From the NCBI GenBank assembly GCA_025175895.1, contig CM045993.1:62438621-62502620 (forward strand): DNA of 64,000 nucleotides, in the 5' to 3' direction. Under the pieces are notes generated by a model. The model saw only the letters and a program-made list of their open reading frames with translations. It did no database searches and was not told the origin of the DNA. Position numbers and translations under genes: made by a program. The DNA is from Wurfbainia villosa (Eukaryota; Streptophyta; Magnoliopsida; Zingiberales; Zingiberaceae). Every line of letters starts with the position of its first letter. The stretch's first letter is position 1. Below, one piece after another: positions 35,000-46,185 of this stretch.

Positions 35000-35715
35000 A
35001 AGCATACCTCTAATATGGTGGACGAGGTGGAAAGTCTGGTAGCTTCGGCATCTCGAGATCCTGGGAGAATCTGGTGCTGAGCCGCTGATGCCACATGTAC
35101 ATGTGGTCGATCTGAGAGCTAGTGGATGTAGCGGCTGCTCTGTGCTTCTCCTCCCTAACCCACTATGCCTGCTGGGCATGCATGTGCTGCCTAACCTCTC
35201 GATGGTAGGCAACCTTTTCCTGGCGATGGGCAGCCTCCTTCTGGAAGTATATATAAGCCTCGTTGTAGAACTCCTCGACCCACTAGAAGTGCTCCCATAA
35301 GCCATGAAACTCTGCCAACATGTAAGAGTTGTGCTCCTCCCATCACTACCCCTGTGTCTGCTACTCAGCGTGTATGTCATCAAGACGTAATCGAAACTCT
35401 AAGAAGTCATAGGCGGATGTACCTACATCCTGCTCAAAAGTAGAACAAGGTGGTGGTGCAGGTGTAGGCTCATGTCGACGTGGACTAGGTGGGATCCTAT
35501 ACATGTGTGGACTGGAGGGAGAGTGATGTACAGGGAGAGAGATGGGTGCCGAAGTGGAGGGTCTCTCATATGGTGGGGACTCCACTCTCAGGTCCAAACG
35601 TCAGTTGACGTGTGTGGTGATGGTGGTATGATCAGGGTTGGGGAGCCTAAGGGATGATAAGTTTTACTTTACAAAGCACAAGGAGTGTCCCTCTATCACG
35701 ATCATCTTCATTGCC
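35000..35715 (-). pseudogene. C-terminal part of the D ORF1-like protein
   Basis: Continues the ORF1-like frame of 41323-42283 across insertion F, but with stops and shifts. A Pro/Ser-rich stretch (PSTSAPISLPVHHSPSSP; PTPAPPPC) is followed by a Gln/Glu/His-rich, probably helical tail (LEFRLRLDDIHAE, then frames 34832-35383). Low-complexity C-terminal tails of this kind are common in this protein family. The exact ends are unclear. Confidence 0.5.
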
Positions 35716-35720
35716 ATACA

Positions 35721-36942
35721 TGTTAGGGCAATCAACCCATGATATGGTTTTGATGTGTGTGGAAAAGGGTTTAAGTTAGGATGTTTGGATTTGATATATG
35801 CATTGGAGTCTTGCAGGACTTAGTAATTCGCACATGGAGCATTGGTGAGTTTCACCTCTCATGACTCGGTCCTTGAGTCAGTGAAGGATAGCTTTGCGGA
35901 AGTCGTGCGCTTGGAGCATCCAAGGGACCGTCGGACGAGGAGATTGGAGTGAAGCCAGAGGAAGTAGACTTCAGAGTGAGATGCGAAGGATGGCGATGCA
36001 GAGTCATGCGCTTGGCGCATCCGAGGGACGTGGCCAGACGAAGACAACTTCAAAGGCGAGGGACTCCAAGGGATGAGAATGAGCAAATGTAACCCGGGAA
36101 GGGGTAGTGTGCTTAGGTGGAACTTGGCCAATTGGCTAAGTCTCGGATGGGATTTCTCGACATCAGTTGACTACCATGTAATGGTAGTCGACTACTCTAA
36201 GTCGACTGTGACTCGACTAGTGTTCAAGTCTGGTTCATGTGCCATGATCAGCCATGGATTGGCACCAATCAGAGACCACGATCGATGAAGGCATCACCGA
36301 TCGGTAGTCACAAGGGTTTCGGGCACAGAATGGAGTGTTCTCTTCCGACACTCGACTGATAGCTCCATCAGTCAACTGATGGTAAGATCAGTCGACTAAT
36401 GTGGGAGCCATTGGATGGAATCCAACGTGGAAAGAAGTCGTTATTGGGCAACGACTATAGGACCAGTCGACTGATCAGGGCATCAGTCGACTGCTCCTGT
36501 GTCAATGGGAAGAAACCCTCTTCTTCTATAAAAGGAAGGGGTGAGGGCATTTGGGAGCCTAATGCTTCAACTTATAACATCTCCCAAAGTGCTCTAAAGA
36601 TCTTCCACTCTTCTTACTTGCTATTATTCCATTCTATTGTAAGAAGAGGGATTGTAAAGAGGTTACCTCCACCTAGCTTGGTGCAAAGGAGAGATCTAGT
36701 GGATTTGGCAAAGGAGTGATTCACCTTGGATGAATTGGATCGTGGATTAGTGGCGAGGCCGTGAACCATGTTATATTCTCTTGTTAGCGAATTGCTCTTT
36801 ACTTTGCTTTGTCTTTAATTGTTTGTATTAGTATATTCTGCTTACGCTAATAGTGTTTGTAGACGAGCAATGAACGAACGACTTCCACCGTCTATGATAA
36901 GGGTTATTCACCCCGCTCTAGCCGGCCACCATCGACCCTACA
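35721..36942 (+). repeat. 5' LTR of element F
   Basis: 1222 bp, matching 40087-41317. CAGTCGACTG palindromes (exact near 36464 and 36484, with variants from 36160) cluster just upstream of a TATA-like tctataaaagg at 36525-36535. Confidence 0.94.
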
Positions 36943-36944
36943 AG

Positions 36945-36957
36945 TGGTATCAGAGCC
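36945..36957 (+). promoter_or_regulatory. primer binding site of F
   Basis: tggtatcagagcc lies two bases after the LTR. Initiator-Met tRNA type. Confidence 0.93.
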
Positions 36958-37006
36958 AAGTCTCTTGTCACCGGACTAACCGCCACAACAAGCATTACAT
37001 CATGAG

Positions 37007-38731
37007 ATGGTCGGCTCTAATATTCATCCGCCGAAGTTTGAGGGGGAATTCGCTTGGTGGAAGAAGCAAATGGAGGTATTTTTCGAAACCAACTTCGAAA
37101 TTTTATTAATTATGGAAAACAGTTTCGAGATGCCTAGGGATGAAGAAGGGGAGCCATTGGAAAAATCAAGGTGGAGCAAGAGGCAAAGGGAGGAGTACTT
37201 GGCGAACTCCAAGGCAAAGCACCACCGCTACAACGTACTCCCCCAACAAGAAGTGAATCGGATAGGGGAATGTGCTAGCGCCAAGGAGATGTGAGAGAAA
37301 CTCATAGAGATTCATGAAGGCACATCCGAGGCCAAGCTAGCAAGGAGAGATGTCCTTCTCTCCCAACTATCCAATATCAAACTTGAAAAGGGAGAGAAGG
37401 TAAAATCCCTACACTCTAGGTTTAAGGAAATTCTAACCGGTTTGACAAGTGTAGGGGAAAAGCTCTCCAACCGGGATATGGTAATGAAGGCTACAAATGC
37501 CTTTCCCCGGTTCTCAAGATGGAGCTCTATGGTGGATTCCTTCTACATCTCTAAGAACCTAGAAGTTAGCACCCTGGAGGAATTCTTCTCAACCATGGAG
37601 CTCCACGAAACAAGGCTCGAAGGAGTAGTAGAAGAGCCAAAATTTCAACCATCAAGGGGAGTGGCACTATTGGCCAACAAAGGGAAGAAGAAGATGGAGA
37701 CTCCCTCCTCCTCCAATGAAACATCCTCCTTTTCCTCCTCCTCCATGGATAGCACAGAAGAAGCATACATGGTAAGGAAGGTAAGACATGCTTTGCAAAA
37801 ATTTAAATTTAATAAATCTAATGATAGGAGGAGAAGACCAAGGGGGAAGGTAATTTGCTACAATTGCCAACAAGAGGGACACATAAGGGATAATTGTCCC
37901 CTCTTGAACAAGACCAAAGAGGAGAGGAGAAAGAAAGAAGAAAAGAAGAAGAAGAAGGGGAGAAAGAAGAAAAAGGAAGAGGAGAAGAAGGCCAAGGCAC
38001 TAAAAGCAAGGACATTCGATGATCCCTCTTCTTCATCATCATCATCATCCAAAGAAGAAGAACATATCTACTCAAATCTTGCCCTAATGGCATTTGATGA
38101 CCTAGACTCCACCTCCTCCTCCGAAAAAGAAGAAGCAAGCTCAAGTGAGGAGAGCTCAAGTGAAGGGGGAGCTTCTTCTACATCCTCATCATCGGAAGAG
38201 GATTTGGTAAGTGAGGTAACGAATCTACCTCCCAAGAAAATTATGTCAATGATTTCTAGCCTTACTAAGGAATTATTTAGGGCTAAAAAGAAAAATAAAT
38301 GCATGCTAGCTCAAATTAAGAATTTAGAAGAAAAACTAGAACAAGCATGTTTAAATATAAATGATAATATTACTTCTAGTCATGATGATGTATGCTCACA
38401 TGATCTTTATATGCCATTTGATGTTAATGATGCATGCATAAGGGAAAATAGGGCTTTAAGAGAGAAAGTAGATCATTTAACCAAGCCCTTAGAAAAATTC
38501 ACTATTGGCTCCAACACCCTTAACATGATCATAGGGAGCCAAAGAGCAAGCTTCAATAGGAAAGGCCTAGGATATAAGGAAAATAAAAATGAAAAGGCTT
38601 ATAAATATTTAATTGCTAGGGGTCATGATAAAAAGAAAACAATAGCTAGAAAATGGATCCCTAAGGAATTTTTAGTGAACCCCATGGGAAAGAACTTGTT
38701 TTGGGTTCCTAAATCCATCCTTAAGGGTTAG
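37007..38731 (+). pseudogene. gag: gag of element F, one nonsense codon
   Basis: A single frame of 575 codons, starting 49 bases after the primer site and broken only by TGA at 37292-37294, where sister element G has Trp (EMWEKL). The N-terminal capsid region (HPPKFEGEFAWWKKQMEVFF) is of the DUF4219/UBN2 type. A CCHC zinc knuckle, CYNCQQEGHIRDNC, lies at 37856-37897, followed by Lys/Glu-rich and Ser/Glu-rich low-complexity stretches and a conserved tail (RKWIPKEFLVNPMGKNLFW). No protease follows. Particles would have to be supplied or completed by an autonomous relative. Confidence 0.9.
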
Positions 38732-40072
38732 GAAAACCCTATGATAGTCAACCATATGGAATTTATCTATATCATATTTTTGGTTGACTTAGGATGGCGG
38801 GACTAATTTAGAAATAGTATTAGGTGATGATAATGCACCCATAAATAGTTTAAATCATGCTCAACACTTAGTGTTATATATGTTGATACTCATGACCTAT
38901 AAATTTTTAGCATAGTATTCGGTGATGATAATGTGCCCATAAATGGATAATAATTCTTAAATTATGATGGTTAATGTAATTGTTACACATGTTTGCAATC
39001 ATGATTTATGATCTTGATATTTGACACATAGTCATGGGCAATAGGGCTTAAACCATGCTTTAGGTGATACTTGAATTATTATCATGATTTTATACCTAAT
39101 GCATGATCACAATTTGATTAATACATTTGTTTCATGATCATAATGTGAAATTAATTCATATATGTCTTTATGATCATGTGGGTTGTTAGGATGATACTTA
39201 ACCTTGTGTAGAATTGCATGAAATTGACGGTTAAGTATATACAAATACCTTTAGGATACATCTCACACTCACTATAGGCTACCTTGATTGAAGACTTAGC
39301 ATGAGTGAGATGATAGGATGATACAAATGGTCCACTAATGCCTATGGCATTTAGATGGTCATTTAAAATGTCAAAATAGCAATAATAGACCAATCATGGG
39401 GAAGACTTATGTTTAATTCATAGACATATTGTCCAAAGATCATGGTTGGATATTTCATATATTTTTAAAACAATTTCTTATTTTTAAAATCTGTGTTCAT
39501 GTTTTGAAACAATCCAAAGCAAAACTAGGTGTTAAAATTGATACAAACTTGATCAAAAACCTAGTTGTTTTTGAAGCTTTTGGATTTTTGGCTAATTTTC
39601 GAAAATATAATGATTTTTCATGAAAAACTATTTTTCATTGATAAAGGATCTTACAAAAAATGTGTTCCCCAAATTTCATGATTTTTTGAATTTTGTAGAA
39701 TTTTTAATGCATTTTTGAAATTCACCCTGAAAATTAGAAAAATCCAAAATCAGAGTGTCAATCGACTAGTAGTCTGAACCAGTCGGCTGATCGACTGATA
39801 ACATGCCCAATAACCTTTTTTTATCAGATTTTAAGGCATGTTTTGGTGATTTTTGTTGCCTAGAGTTGATGTCATGCTTGTATAAACTTTGTTTAATATT
39901 TTTGATGGTGTCAAAGGGGGAGAAATATGCATGTTTAAGTAAGGGGAGAATTGCATTTAGGGGGAGTTTCATGTATTAAGGGGGAGAGTTGATAATCATG
40001 TTTATTTACATGCTTTCTTACCTTAATATTTTTATCAAATGTTTAACTAACTTAAACGCATTGTCACACATC
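38732..40072 (+). other. noncoding 3' region of element F
   Basis: AT-rich, without coding sequence. It contains decayed gtcgactg motifs near 39760-39800 and several G-rich runs (gggggagaa, gggggagtt) at 39915-39990 that resemble extra polypurine tracts. The equivalent region of G (49641-50880) is its diverged counterpart. Confidence 0.7.
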
Positions 40073-40086
40073 AAAAAGGGAGAGAT
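40073..40086 (+). promoter_or_regulatory. polypurine tract of F
   Basis: aaaaagggagagat abuts the 3' LTR start. Confidence 0.88.
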
Positions 40087-41317
40087 TGTTAGGGCAATCA
40101 ACCCGTGATATGGTTTTGATGTGTGTGGCAAAGGGTTTAAGTTAGGATGTTTGGATTTGATATGTGCGTTGGAGTCTTGCAGGACTTAATAATTCGTACA
40201 TGGAGCATTGGCGAGTTTCACCTCTCATGACTCGGTCCTTGAGTCGGTGAAGGATAGCTTTGCGGAAGTCGTGCGCTTGGAGCATCCGAGGGACCGCCGG
40301 ATGAGGAGATTGGAGTGAAGCCAGAGGAAGTAGACTTCAGGGCGAGACGCGAAGGATGGCGCTGCAGAGCCATGCGCTTGGCATATCCGAGGGACGTGGT
40401 CGGACGAAGACAACTTCAAAGGCGAGGGACTCCAAGAGATGAGAGTGAGTGAATGTAACCCGGGAAGGGGTAGTGCGCTTAGGTGGAACTTGGCCAATTG
40501 TCTAAGTGTCGGATGGGATTTCCCGACATCAGTCGACTGCCATGTAATGGTAGTCGACTACTCTAAGTTGACTATGACTTGACTAGTGTTCGAGTCTAGT
40601 TCATGTGCCAATAGTCGACTGCCATGGATTGGCAGTCGACTGCGAGACCACCAGTTGACTGATGAAGGCATTATTCGACTGGTCGCAAGGGTTTTGGGCA
40701 AAGAATGGAGTGTTTGCTTCCAACACTCGACTGATAGCTCTATCAGTCGACTGATGGTAAGAACAGTGGACTGATGTGGGAGCCATTGGATGGAATCTAA
40801 CGTGGAAAGAAGTCATTATTGGGCAACGGCTACAGGACCAGTTGACTAATCGGGGCATCAGTCGACTGCTCTTGTGTTAACGGGAAGAAGCCCTCTTCTT
40901 CTATAAAAAGAAGGGGTGAGGGCATTTGGGAGCGTAATGCTTCAACTCATAACATCTCCCAAAGTGCTCTAAAGATTTTCCACTCTTCTTACTTGCTATT
41001 ATTCCATTCTATTGTAAGAAGAGGGATTGTAAAGAGGTTACCTCCACCTAGATTGGTGCAAAGGAGAGATCTAGTGGATTTGGCAAAGGAGTGATTCACC
41101 TTGGACGAATCGGGTCATGGATTAGCGGCGAGGCCGTGAACCACGTTATATTCTCTTATTAGCGAATTGCTCTTTACTTTGCTTTGTCTTTAATTGTTTG
41201 TATTAGTATATTCCCCTTGCACTAATAGTGTTTGTAGATGAGCAACGAATGAACGACTTCCACCGTCTACGATAAGGGCTATTCACCCCCCTCTAGTCGG
41301 CCACCATCGACCCTACA
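40087..41317 (+). repeat. 3' LTR of element F
   Basis: 1231 bp. Exact CAGTCGACTG copies at about 40530, 40633, 40744 and 40859, plus variants, lie upstream of the TATA-like tctataaaaag at 40900-40910. Followed by the TSD ataca. Confidence 0.94.
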
Positions 41318-41322
41318 ATACA

Positions 41323-42283
41323 CACTCCTAGGTCTATCCTAGGGCTCCCCTCCACTCTGTCTAGTGCAGTGTAGTCGTACCCTATCCTATGACAAATGTG
41401 GGTGATTATCCCTCCCAAGATAATCTCTCCTCTCGCCGCTTTGCCCATTTTCACTAGATGTCTAATGAAATGGGATCCTACATCGATATTACTCCTTTCT
41501 TGTGGCATGTCCCATAGGCAAAGCAGCACACTCACCCTCACTACACCATCACTCTCTCCTCTCCCAAAGATGGTGCTTGCCATGACCCGATGAAGATACC
41601 GAAAGATTGGGTTTTGGAGGCACAAGGCTTTGGCCCTAAAGGGATCATAGTTATGTTCCCCCATTAAGTCGGACCAAAAGATCCGCGCATTAAACCCATT
41701 AGAAGTCCTCCGCTCTCCTCCACTAGGTAATCCAAAACAATTATTCCATTGGTGTAAAGTTCACACGTGCTCGATATTAAATAACCTAAATGTGATCCTT
41801 CCCTCATCGCTCTCTCTTCCTGTTAGAATCTCTATTTCTAAAGTACTTACAAATTCTAAAACTATCCTAAGGTATGTTGAGTGCCTTATTCCCATGATCT
41901 CTCCCCATCCTATTTTTGCAAATAGGGCATGAACATCACCCAACAAGCCTAGGGTTTCTAGGAGTTCTTCATCTAAAAATCTAGTTGCAGTGATTTTATG
42001 AGTAGAAAGCACATTATATCTATCTCTATGCTCATTATTGCAAAAAAAAAAAAAAAAGAGTTGGAAGAGCATCACCTTCCTTTGAAGCTTGTGGGGCATC
42101 TCTTCTCCTTCCTCTTCGCTCCGAGGTAGCGGATCGGGGCGGCACTTGCCTTGTCCTTCTCATCCTTGCTTCTATTGGGCATCCTTGAGGGTTGGAGAGG
42201 CTCCTAGGTGGTGGGGAAGACGATTTCACATGGCTAGGGAAAAGGAAATCAAAGCACACGATGCATTTTGGGACAAAACGCAC
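41323..42283 (-). pseudogene. Athila ORF1-like protein of element D, N-terminal part
   Basis: In mixed minus-strand frames, two blocks match the plant retrotransposon ORF1 / Transposase_32-like family. One is LLETLGLLGDVHALFAKIG with TYLRIVLEFVSTLE and GRITFRLF (41761-42099). The other is IFRYLHRVMASTIFGRGES with NIDVGSHFIRHLVKM and GGIITHICHRIGYD (41323-41664). The family is known from Athila-type elements and has no established biochemical role. Insertion F cuts the gene at 41322. Frameshifts near 42090 and 41700 show it is dead. Confidence 0.6.
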
Positions 42284-42651
42284 GGCATGACCTACTTATA
42301 CCCCACGTGTCATAGCCGTGTGAAAACACATGGCCAGGCTATGTGCACTGTTGGAAGTAAGGACACAGCCGTGTGAAAACACACGGCTAGGCTGTGTGCC
42401 ACCCATTTCTCTCCCATGGTGCACAATGGTCCGAATTCTCCTTACATGCTCTATCGTGTAGGTTCAAAAATGATTCTCCTTACATGCTCTTTCTAGTCCT
42501 AATTTAAATGCAACATGCTAAACGAATATAATTCAAAGTTAAAAACAAACAAATGCAACAAACTAATAAAAAACAAACATAAAATCTAAACTTGGGCTGC
42601 CTCCCAAGAAGTACTTGTTTAAGGTCTTTAGCTCGACCGTACCCCTATGTC
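42284..42651 (-). other. noncoding spacer in element D
   Basis: Contains two copies of a 35-40 bp self-complementary motif around cacagccgtgtgaaaacaca (about 42306 and 42362), related to the motif in the D LTRs and near 63350-63640. No gene seen. Confidence 0.55.
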
Positions 42652-43269
42652 TCATCTTGGCTCTAGTGACCCAAGGAGATTTTTCTTCCTCCCCTTCTTG
42701 ATGCTTTTGAATCTTGCTCGTGGGGGAGCAAGATATTTGCTCACTTTATGCCTCCTCCCTTGTGGTCCCTCATCACCACATCTCTTAAATATGACTCGTG
42801 GAGGGGCATGATACTTACTCTCTTTATCCCTCCTACCTTGTAATCCTCCATCACCACATCTCTTAGATCTTGCTCGTGGAGGGGTAAGATATTTACTAGC
42901 TGTCTTCCTTGATTCAAGATTGAACATGTTTATCTTCATAGAATTATCAAGAGTTTGATCATAGTATTCCATTTTGTCCAAATGTTGTAAATAATATAAC
43001 TCACCACAAATATCCTCACCAAAAGATTGATCAGTCGATTCTATTATGTCAAATGAAATTTTATCATTACAAATCACTAAATGGGCTTCATTATTGGTAG
43101 CTAAAGTTTCGGTGAGGGTTAAGGTAGTCTCTTCTAGACCCTTGAGGTTAGGGGATATTTTGATTGAAGCAATGCACTCCTCAATTAGAGTATCAATTAT
43201 ATAATCCTCAAGTTCTTCTTCAAGTAGTGATTGAATGGATTTTCCTTCTTTACTTCCAATGTCATCCAC
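42652..43269 (-). CDS. acidic reading frame of unknown function in element D
   Basis: An open frame of 205 codons. The first half is acidic (EELEDYIIDTLIEECI) and the second half is basic, with three diverged copies of an approximately 25-residue repeat around KYLTPPRARSKRCGDGGLQG. I do not recognise a domain. Similar acidic frames occur next to gag in plant Athila/Tat-type elements, and its position just 3' of the zinc-knuckle remnant fits that. It may be the continuation of a broken gag. It is inside a dead element, so expression is doubtful. Confidence 0.45.
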   Translation of the reverse strand: MDDIGSKEGKSIQSLLEEELEDYIIDTLIEECIASIKISPNLKGLEETTLTLTETLATNNEAHLVICNDKISFDIIESTDQSFGEDICGELYYLQHLDKMEYYDQTLDNSMKINMFNLESRKTASKYLTPPRARSKRCGDGGLQGRRDKESKYHAPPRVIFKRCGDEGPQGRRHKVSKYLAPPRARFKSIKKGRKKNLLGSLEPR

Positions 43270-43720
43270 GTCTTCCTCATCTGTTTATTCAAAGTGAGTC
43301 TCCTCCATATTAGGTGTAATTCTGTCATCTAAGCCACCTTCTCGTCGTTTGGTTTATTCTCTTACTAGATCTCGTTGCATAATCTCTGCAAATTGTCGGC
43401 TATGCTCCTCGCATTCCCTAATAAAATTGGCTAGCAAGGCTTCTAAGCAGGGACTTGGTTTTGGATAAAATTTACATGATGATTCATAGCTCTCGTGCTC
43501 ACTTGGAAAATAATATTGAGGGTTCAAGTAGCCAGGGTCATAACTATATGAATAATAATTATCTCGTGGCCCTTGGTTGTAATCATAGGTGACATCTTCT
43601 TGCTCAAATTACGAAGGTTCAAATATATCCGGACAATCATTAATGGTATGTTGTGTTTCACCACAATTCTCACAATAAATGTTACCAAAACTCACAATAT
43701 TAACTTGACCATAAACATGA
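43270..43720 (-). pseudogene. gag: gag zinc-knuckle remnant of element D
   Basis: The minus strand reads a CCHC knuckle, CENCGETQHTINDC (about 43631-43675), then an acidic, Tyr-rich stretch (YYSYSYDPGYLNPQYYFP). In-frame stops are present. This is how the nucleocapsid end of Athila/Tat gag usually looks. The capsid part upstream is missing, which implies an internal deletion. Confidence 0.6.
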
Positions 43721-43980
43721 GAAAAAGCATGCATGTTTATCTACAAGGAAATATGAATAAGGAAAGAGCAACAGAATGAACAAAACTGAAATAAAATAAA
43801 ATAAAACAAGAAAAGTAAACCTAGCCTAGAAAATTAATAAAGACTAGGAAAATAACCCTAAACTGAATAGAGATAACAAAAATTTAAAACTATATAAACT
43901 GGAATAAAGTAAAACTAAAAAGTAAATCTACTCTAGGTCCGATCCAACTGTCCATTTTCGATTCGATATTGAATCAACAG
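43721..43980 (-). other. remaining leader of element D
   Basis: AT-rich, A-rich on the plus strand. It lies between the primer site and the zinc-knuckle remnant and is too short to hold the capsid domain. No feature recognised. Confidence 0.5.
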
Positions 43981-43998
43981 TCCCCGGCAACAGCGCCA
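43981..43998 (-). promoter_or_regulatory. primer binding site of D (Asp-tRNA type)
   Basis: The minus strand reads tggcgctgttgccgggga, six bases after the LTR end. It matches the Asp-tRNA-type primer site of Athila elements with one difference from the usual tggcgccgttgccgggga. Confidence 0.82.
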
Positions 43999-44004
43999 AA
44001 AACT

Positions 44005-45383
44005 TGATGCACGCGAACGCGACCTCAAATCTCACGACGGGAATCGTCGAGGACTCGAAGCGCGCACTTATGCTCAATGCTCGCAAGTGCACGGATGTCG
44101 TCAAGTAATAAAAAGATTATCGATCCCACAGGGATTGAGATTTGAGTACCGATTAGTTTAGTGGACGTTATTGTTCGGAGTTTCGTTCTAATGGTTGTGA
44201 TGACGAGGGTTGTCGGCGGTCCTAACTCTAATACGGTGTCACATGGAGGAAGAGAAGGGTTGCTACGAGTCTTTTAAGGGAATTCTAGGATTTCATTTTC
44301 GCATATGTGTCGCAGAACACGCTATCAATTGAGTATTATCTAGACGTCTAACTATGGTCTTGTGGAAGGGACATCATACACTTCCTCGATAAGTCTTCGC
44401 ATCTATCAGGAACTACCTCTACCATATCAGGTCAACCCTTGGCTTTAGGACGGGATAGGCGGTACGAGGATGCTGAATCAATCCCTATGACGAGTCGAAA
44501 CGTGTCTCGTTTCGGACTCTATCACACCCTTCTATCTACGATTGCCGAAGATGGGGCCAACCCCTAGGTTCCTCCTTTGTTCTCCTAAATCTTTGATACG
44601 AGGGTTGTCACCCCTCGTATCGGCTACACATAGTAAATAGAAGACCAAAACAAATAGTTATCAATCTAAACAATCACCAATTGTAAATATGATTTCAAGA
44701 ATAGAAATATATTTGGAATAACATGTTCTACGCACAAAAACTACTCCCTAATCCTAGAATAGAAAAATCTACTCCATAAATACGAGAAGAGAAACACAAA
44801 GCATATTAGAATTCATAGAAACAATGTAAACTACGCAAAGAATGTGAATTACAATGCACTTTAGCTCTCCTCTCCGGCATTGATGTGCAAAACTCGATCC
44901 TTAAGCGGCCTTCTTCCTCCCCGTTGCAAGTTCCCGAAGCTTTTTAGGGCATCGGAGTGTTGTCCCAATTGTCGTACATCTCCCCTAGGATTTGGGTGTA
45001 TCTTTCTATATATAGACATTAGGTCGTATCTCCCCGAAACCTAGAAAATAACTGAATCGCGTCGAAATTGCCCAGCGCCACATGACCGTGTGGATTCACA
45101 CAACCAGGTTATGTGTGGCGCTGGGGTGCAAGCCGTGTGGATTCACAAGGCCAGGGTGTGTGTTCTTTTTTTTTAACTGCCAAATGCCTTCTTTTCGCTC
45201 CAAAAGTGTGTCATTTTCCCTGTAGAATGTTGTCCTGTACACAAGAGTACAAAGAGCAGATCTCCGAACCATAAAATACGAAATGAATGCAAAATAAAGT
45301 GACATATGCAAGAATCAAATATAAAATGCAATGGGATGTGAGCGAAAACTACTCCTAAAATCCTATATGTTTTGCTCACATCA
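44005..45383 (-). repeat. 5' LTR of element D
   Basis: 1379 bp without insertion; the reference for the interrupted copy at 31000-34118. Followed by the TSD gtaaa at 45384-45388. Confidence 0.93.
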
Positions 45384-45388
45384 GTAAA

Positions 45389-46114
45389 CCTCATGGTTGA
45401 GGTGTAGCAGTTGACTGGGATTATGGACCAGCCGACTGGTCAGGTGTTTGACACTTGGCAGCTGAGTTGACACTAAGCAGTCGACTGTCGAGAGTCGACT
45501 GACATTTGACTGTGGGAAAATGACCTTGACAGTCAACTACCAGCATTTGGCAGTGGACTAGCCTTGAGAAGTCGACTGCCTTGGAGACCAGTCGACTGCT
45601 GCTGGTTTTGGTCATGAGGCAGAATGCTCGGTAGTCGACTTTCATCATCAGTTCTTTGAGAGGTTGTGGAGGCGATTTGAAGGCAAAGTGTAGGCGCATT
45701 TCAGGGTCCTTCAAGGTCATCCAAGCAACCAACAAGCAAAGCATTCAAAGCCCTAATTTATAATGTGTTCTTTACATTTCAATTGTAGTTCTTTGTATTT
45801 TCTTGTTTTATTCTTGTATTACTTTTGTAATCATTTGTACGAGGGTTCTCCACCTCCAGATTGTTTTGAGAAGGAGTGTATTAATTAGTGGATGTGTTTA
45901 CATCACTAGAGCTCATTTGAGCTCACCCTGTGGAGTAGGAACCCTTAGATTCCGAACCATGTTATATCATGGTGCTTGAGTTTGTCTTTATTTATTATTC
46001 CTTTATTATTATTTCCACTACGCATAACAAGTGTTGTAGACGAATGTGATCGAATTTCATCAAGCAACAAATGCATCATTCACCCCCGCTCTAACGCTCA
46101 CCGAAGTTCCAAAA
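45389..46114 (+). mobile_element. element J: solo LTR, part 3 of 3
   Basis: Contains CAGTCGACTG copies (45478 and 45589 exact, many decayed variants between 45410 and 45640) upstream of a TATA-like atttataatg near 45758. It then has a downstream part whose order of motifs resembles the LTR of F (aaccatgttatat, ttgtctttatttatt, gttgtagacgaa, attcacccccgctctaac). J is thus a distant relative of F and G. It ends near 46114, where K resumes. Confidence 0.65.
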
Positions 46115-46185
46115 GGTTATGCATAACCAACATAGTCGAGAATCTATTGGTCACATGCATAACGATGTCTCAAGAGGCATAAAAC
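46115..46185 (+). mobile_element. element K: middle fragment
   Basis: From ggttatgcataacc to aaaac the sequence lines up with the H LTR (complement of 47325-47400: ataaccaacatag, then tattggtcacatgcataacg). It continues the K fragment that stopped at 2568. It ends with aaaac, the left TSD copy of H, and continues at 63144. Confidence 0.68.

Larger units (their letters stand above)
35721..41317 (+). mobile_element. element F: gag-only LTR retrotransposon (TR-GAG type)
   Basis: F has LTRs beginning TGTTAGGGCAATCAACCC and ending ATCGACCCTACA, a perfect TSD, ataca (35716-35720 and 41318-41322), an initiator-Met-type primer site and a polypurine tract. The internal region holds one gag gene and about 1.3 kb of noncoding DNA. 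No protease, integrase or RT exists. This matches the described plant class of terminal-repeat retrotransposons with only a gag domain. The G-rich gggggagaa runs near the 3' end and the gag type suggest a SIRE/Maximus-like copia ancestor. G (48607-53749) is a sister element. Confidence 0.92.
31000..45383 (-). mobile_element. element D: Athila-like LTR retrotransposon lacking RT and integrase
   Basis: On the minus strand D has an LTR starting TGATGTGAGC and ending GTGCATCA, flanked by a perfect TSD, gtaaa (30995-30999 and 45384-45388). The primer site is the Asp-tRNA type used by Athila elements. Internally I see a gag-type zinc knuckle remnant, an acidic open frame and an ORF1-like protein, but no protease, RT, RNase H or integrase. 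D is therefore a non-autonomous derivative of about 7.0 kb without its guests E and F. It sits in solo LTR J. Confidence 0.88.
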
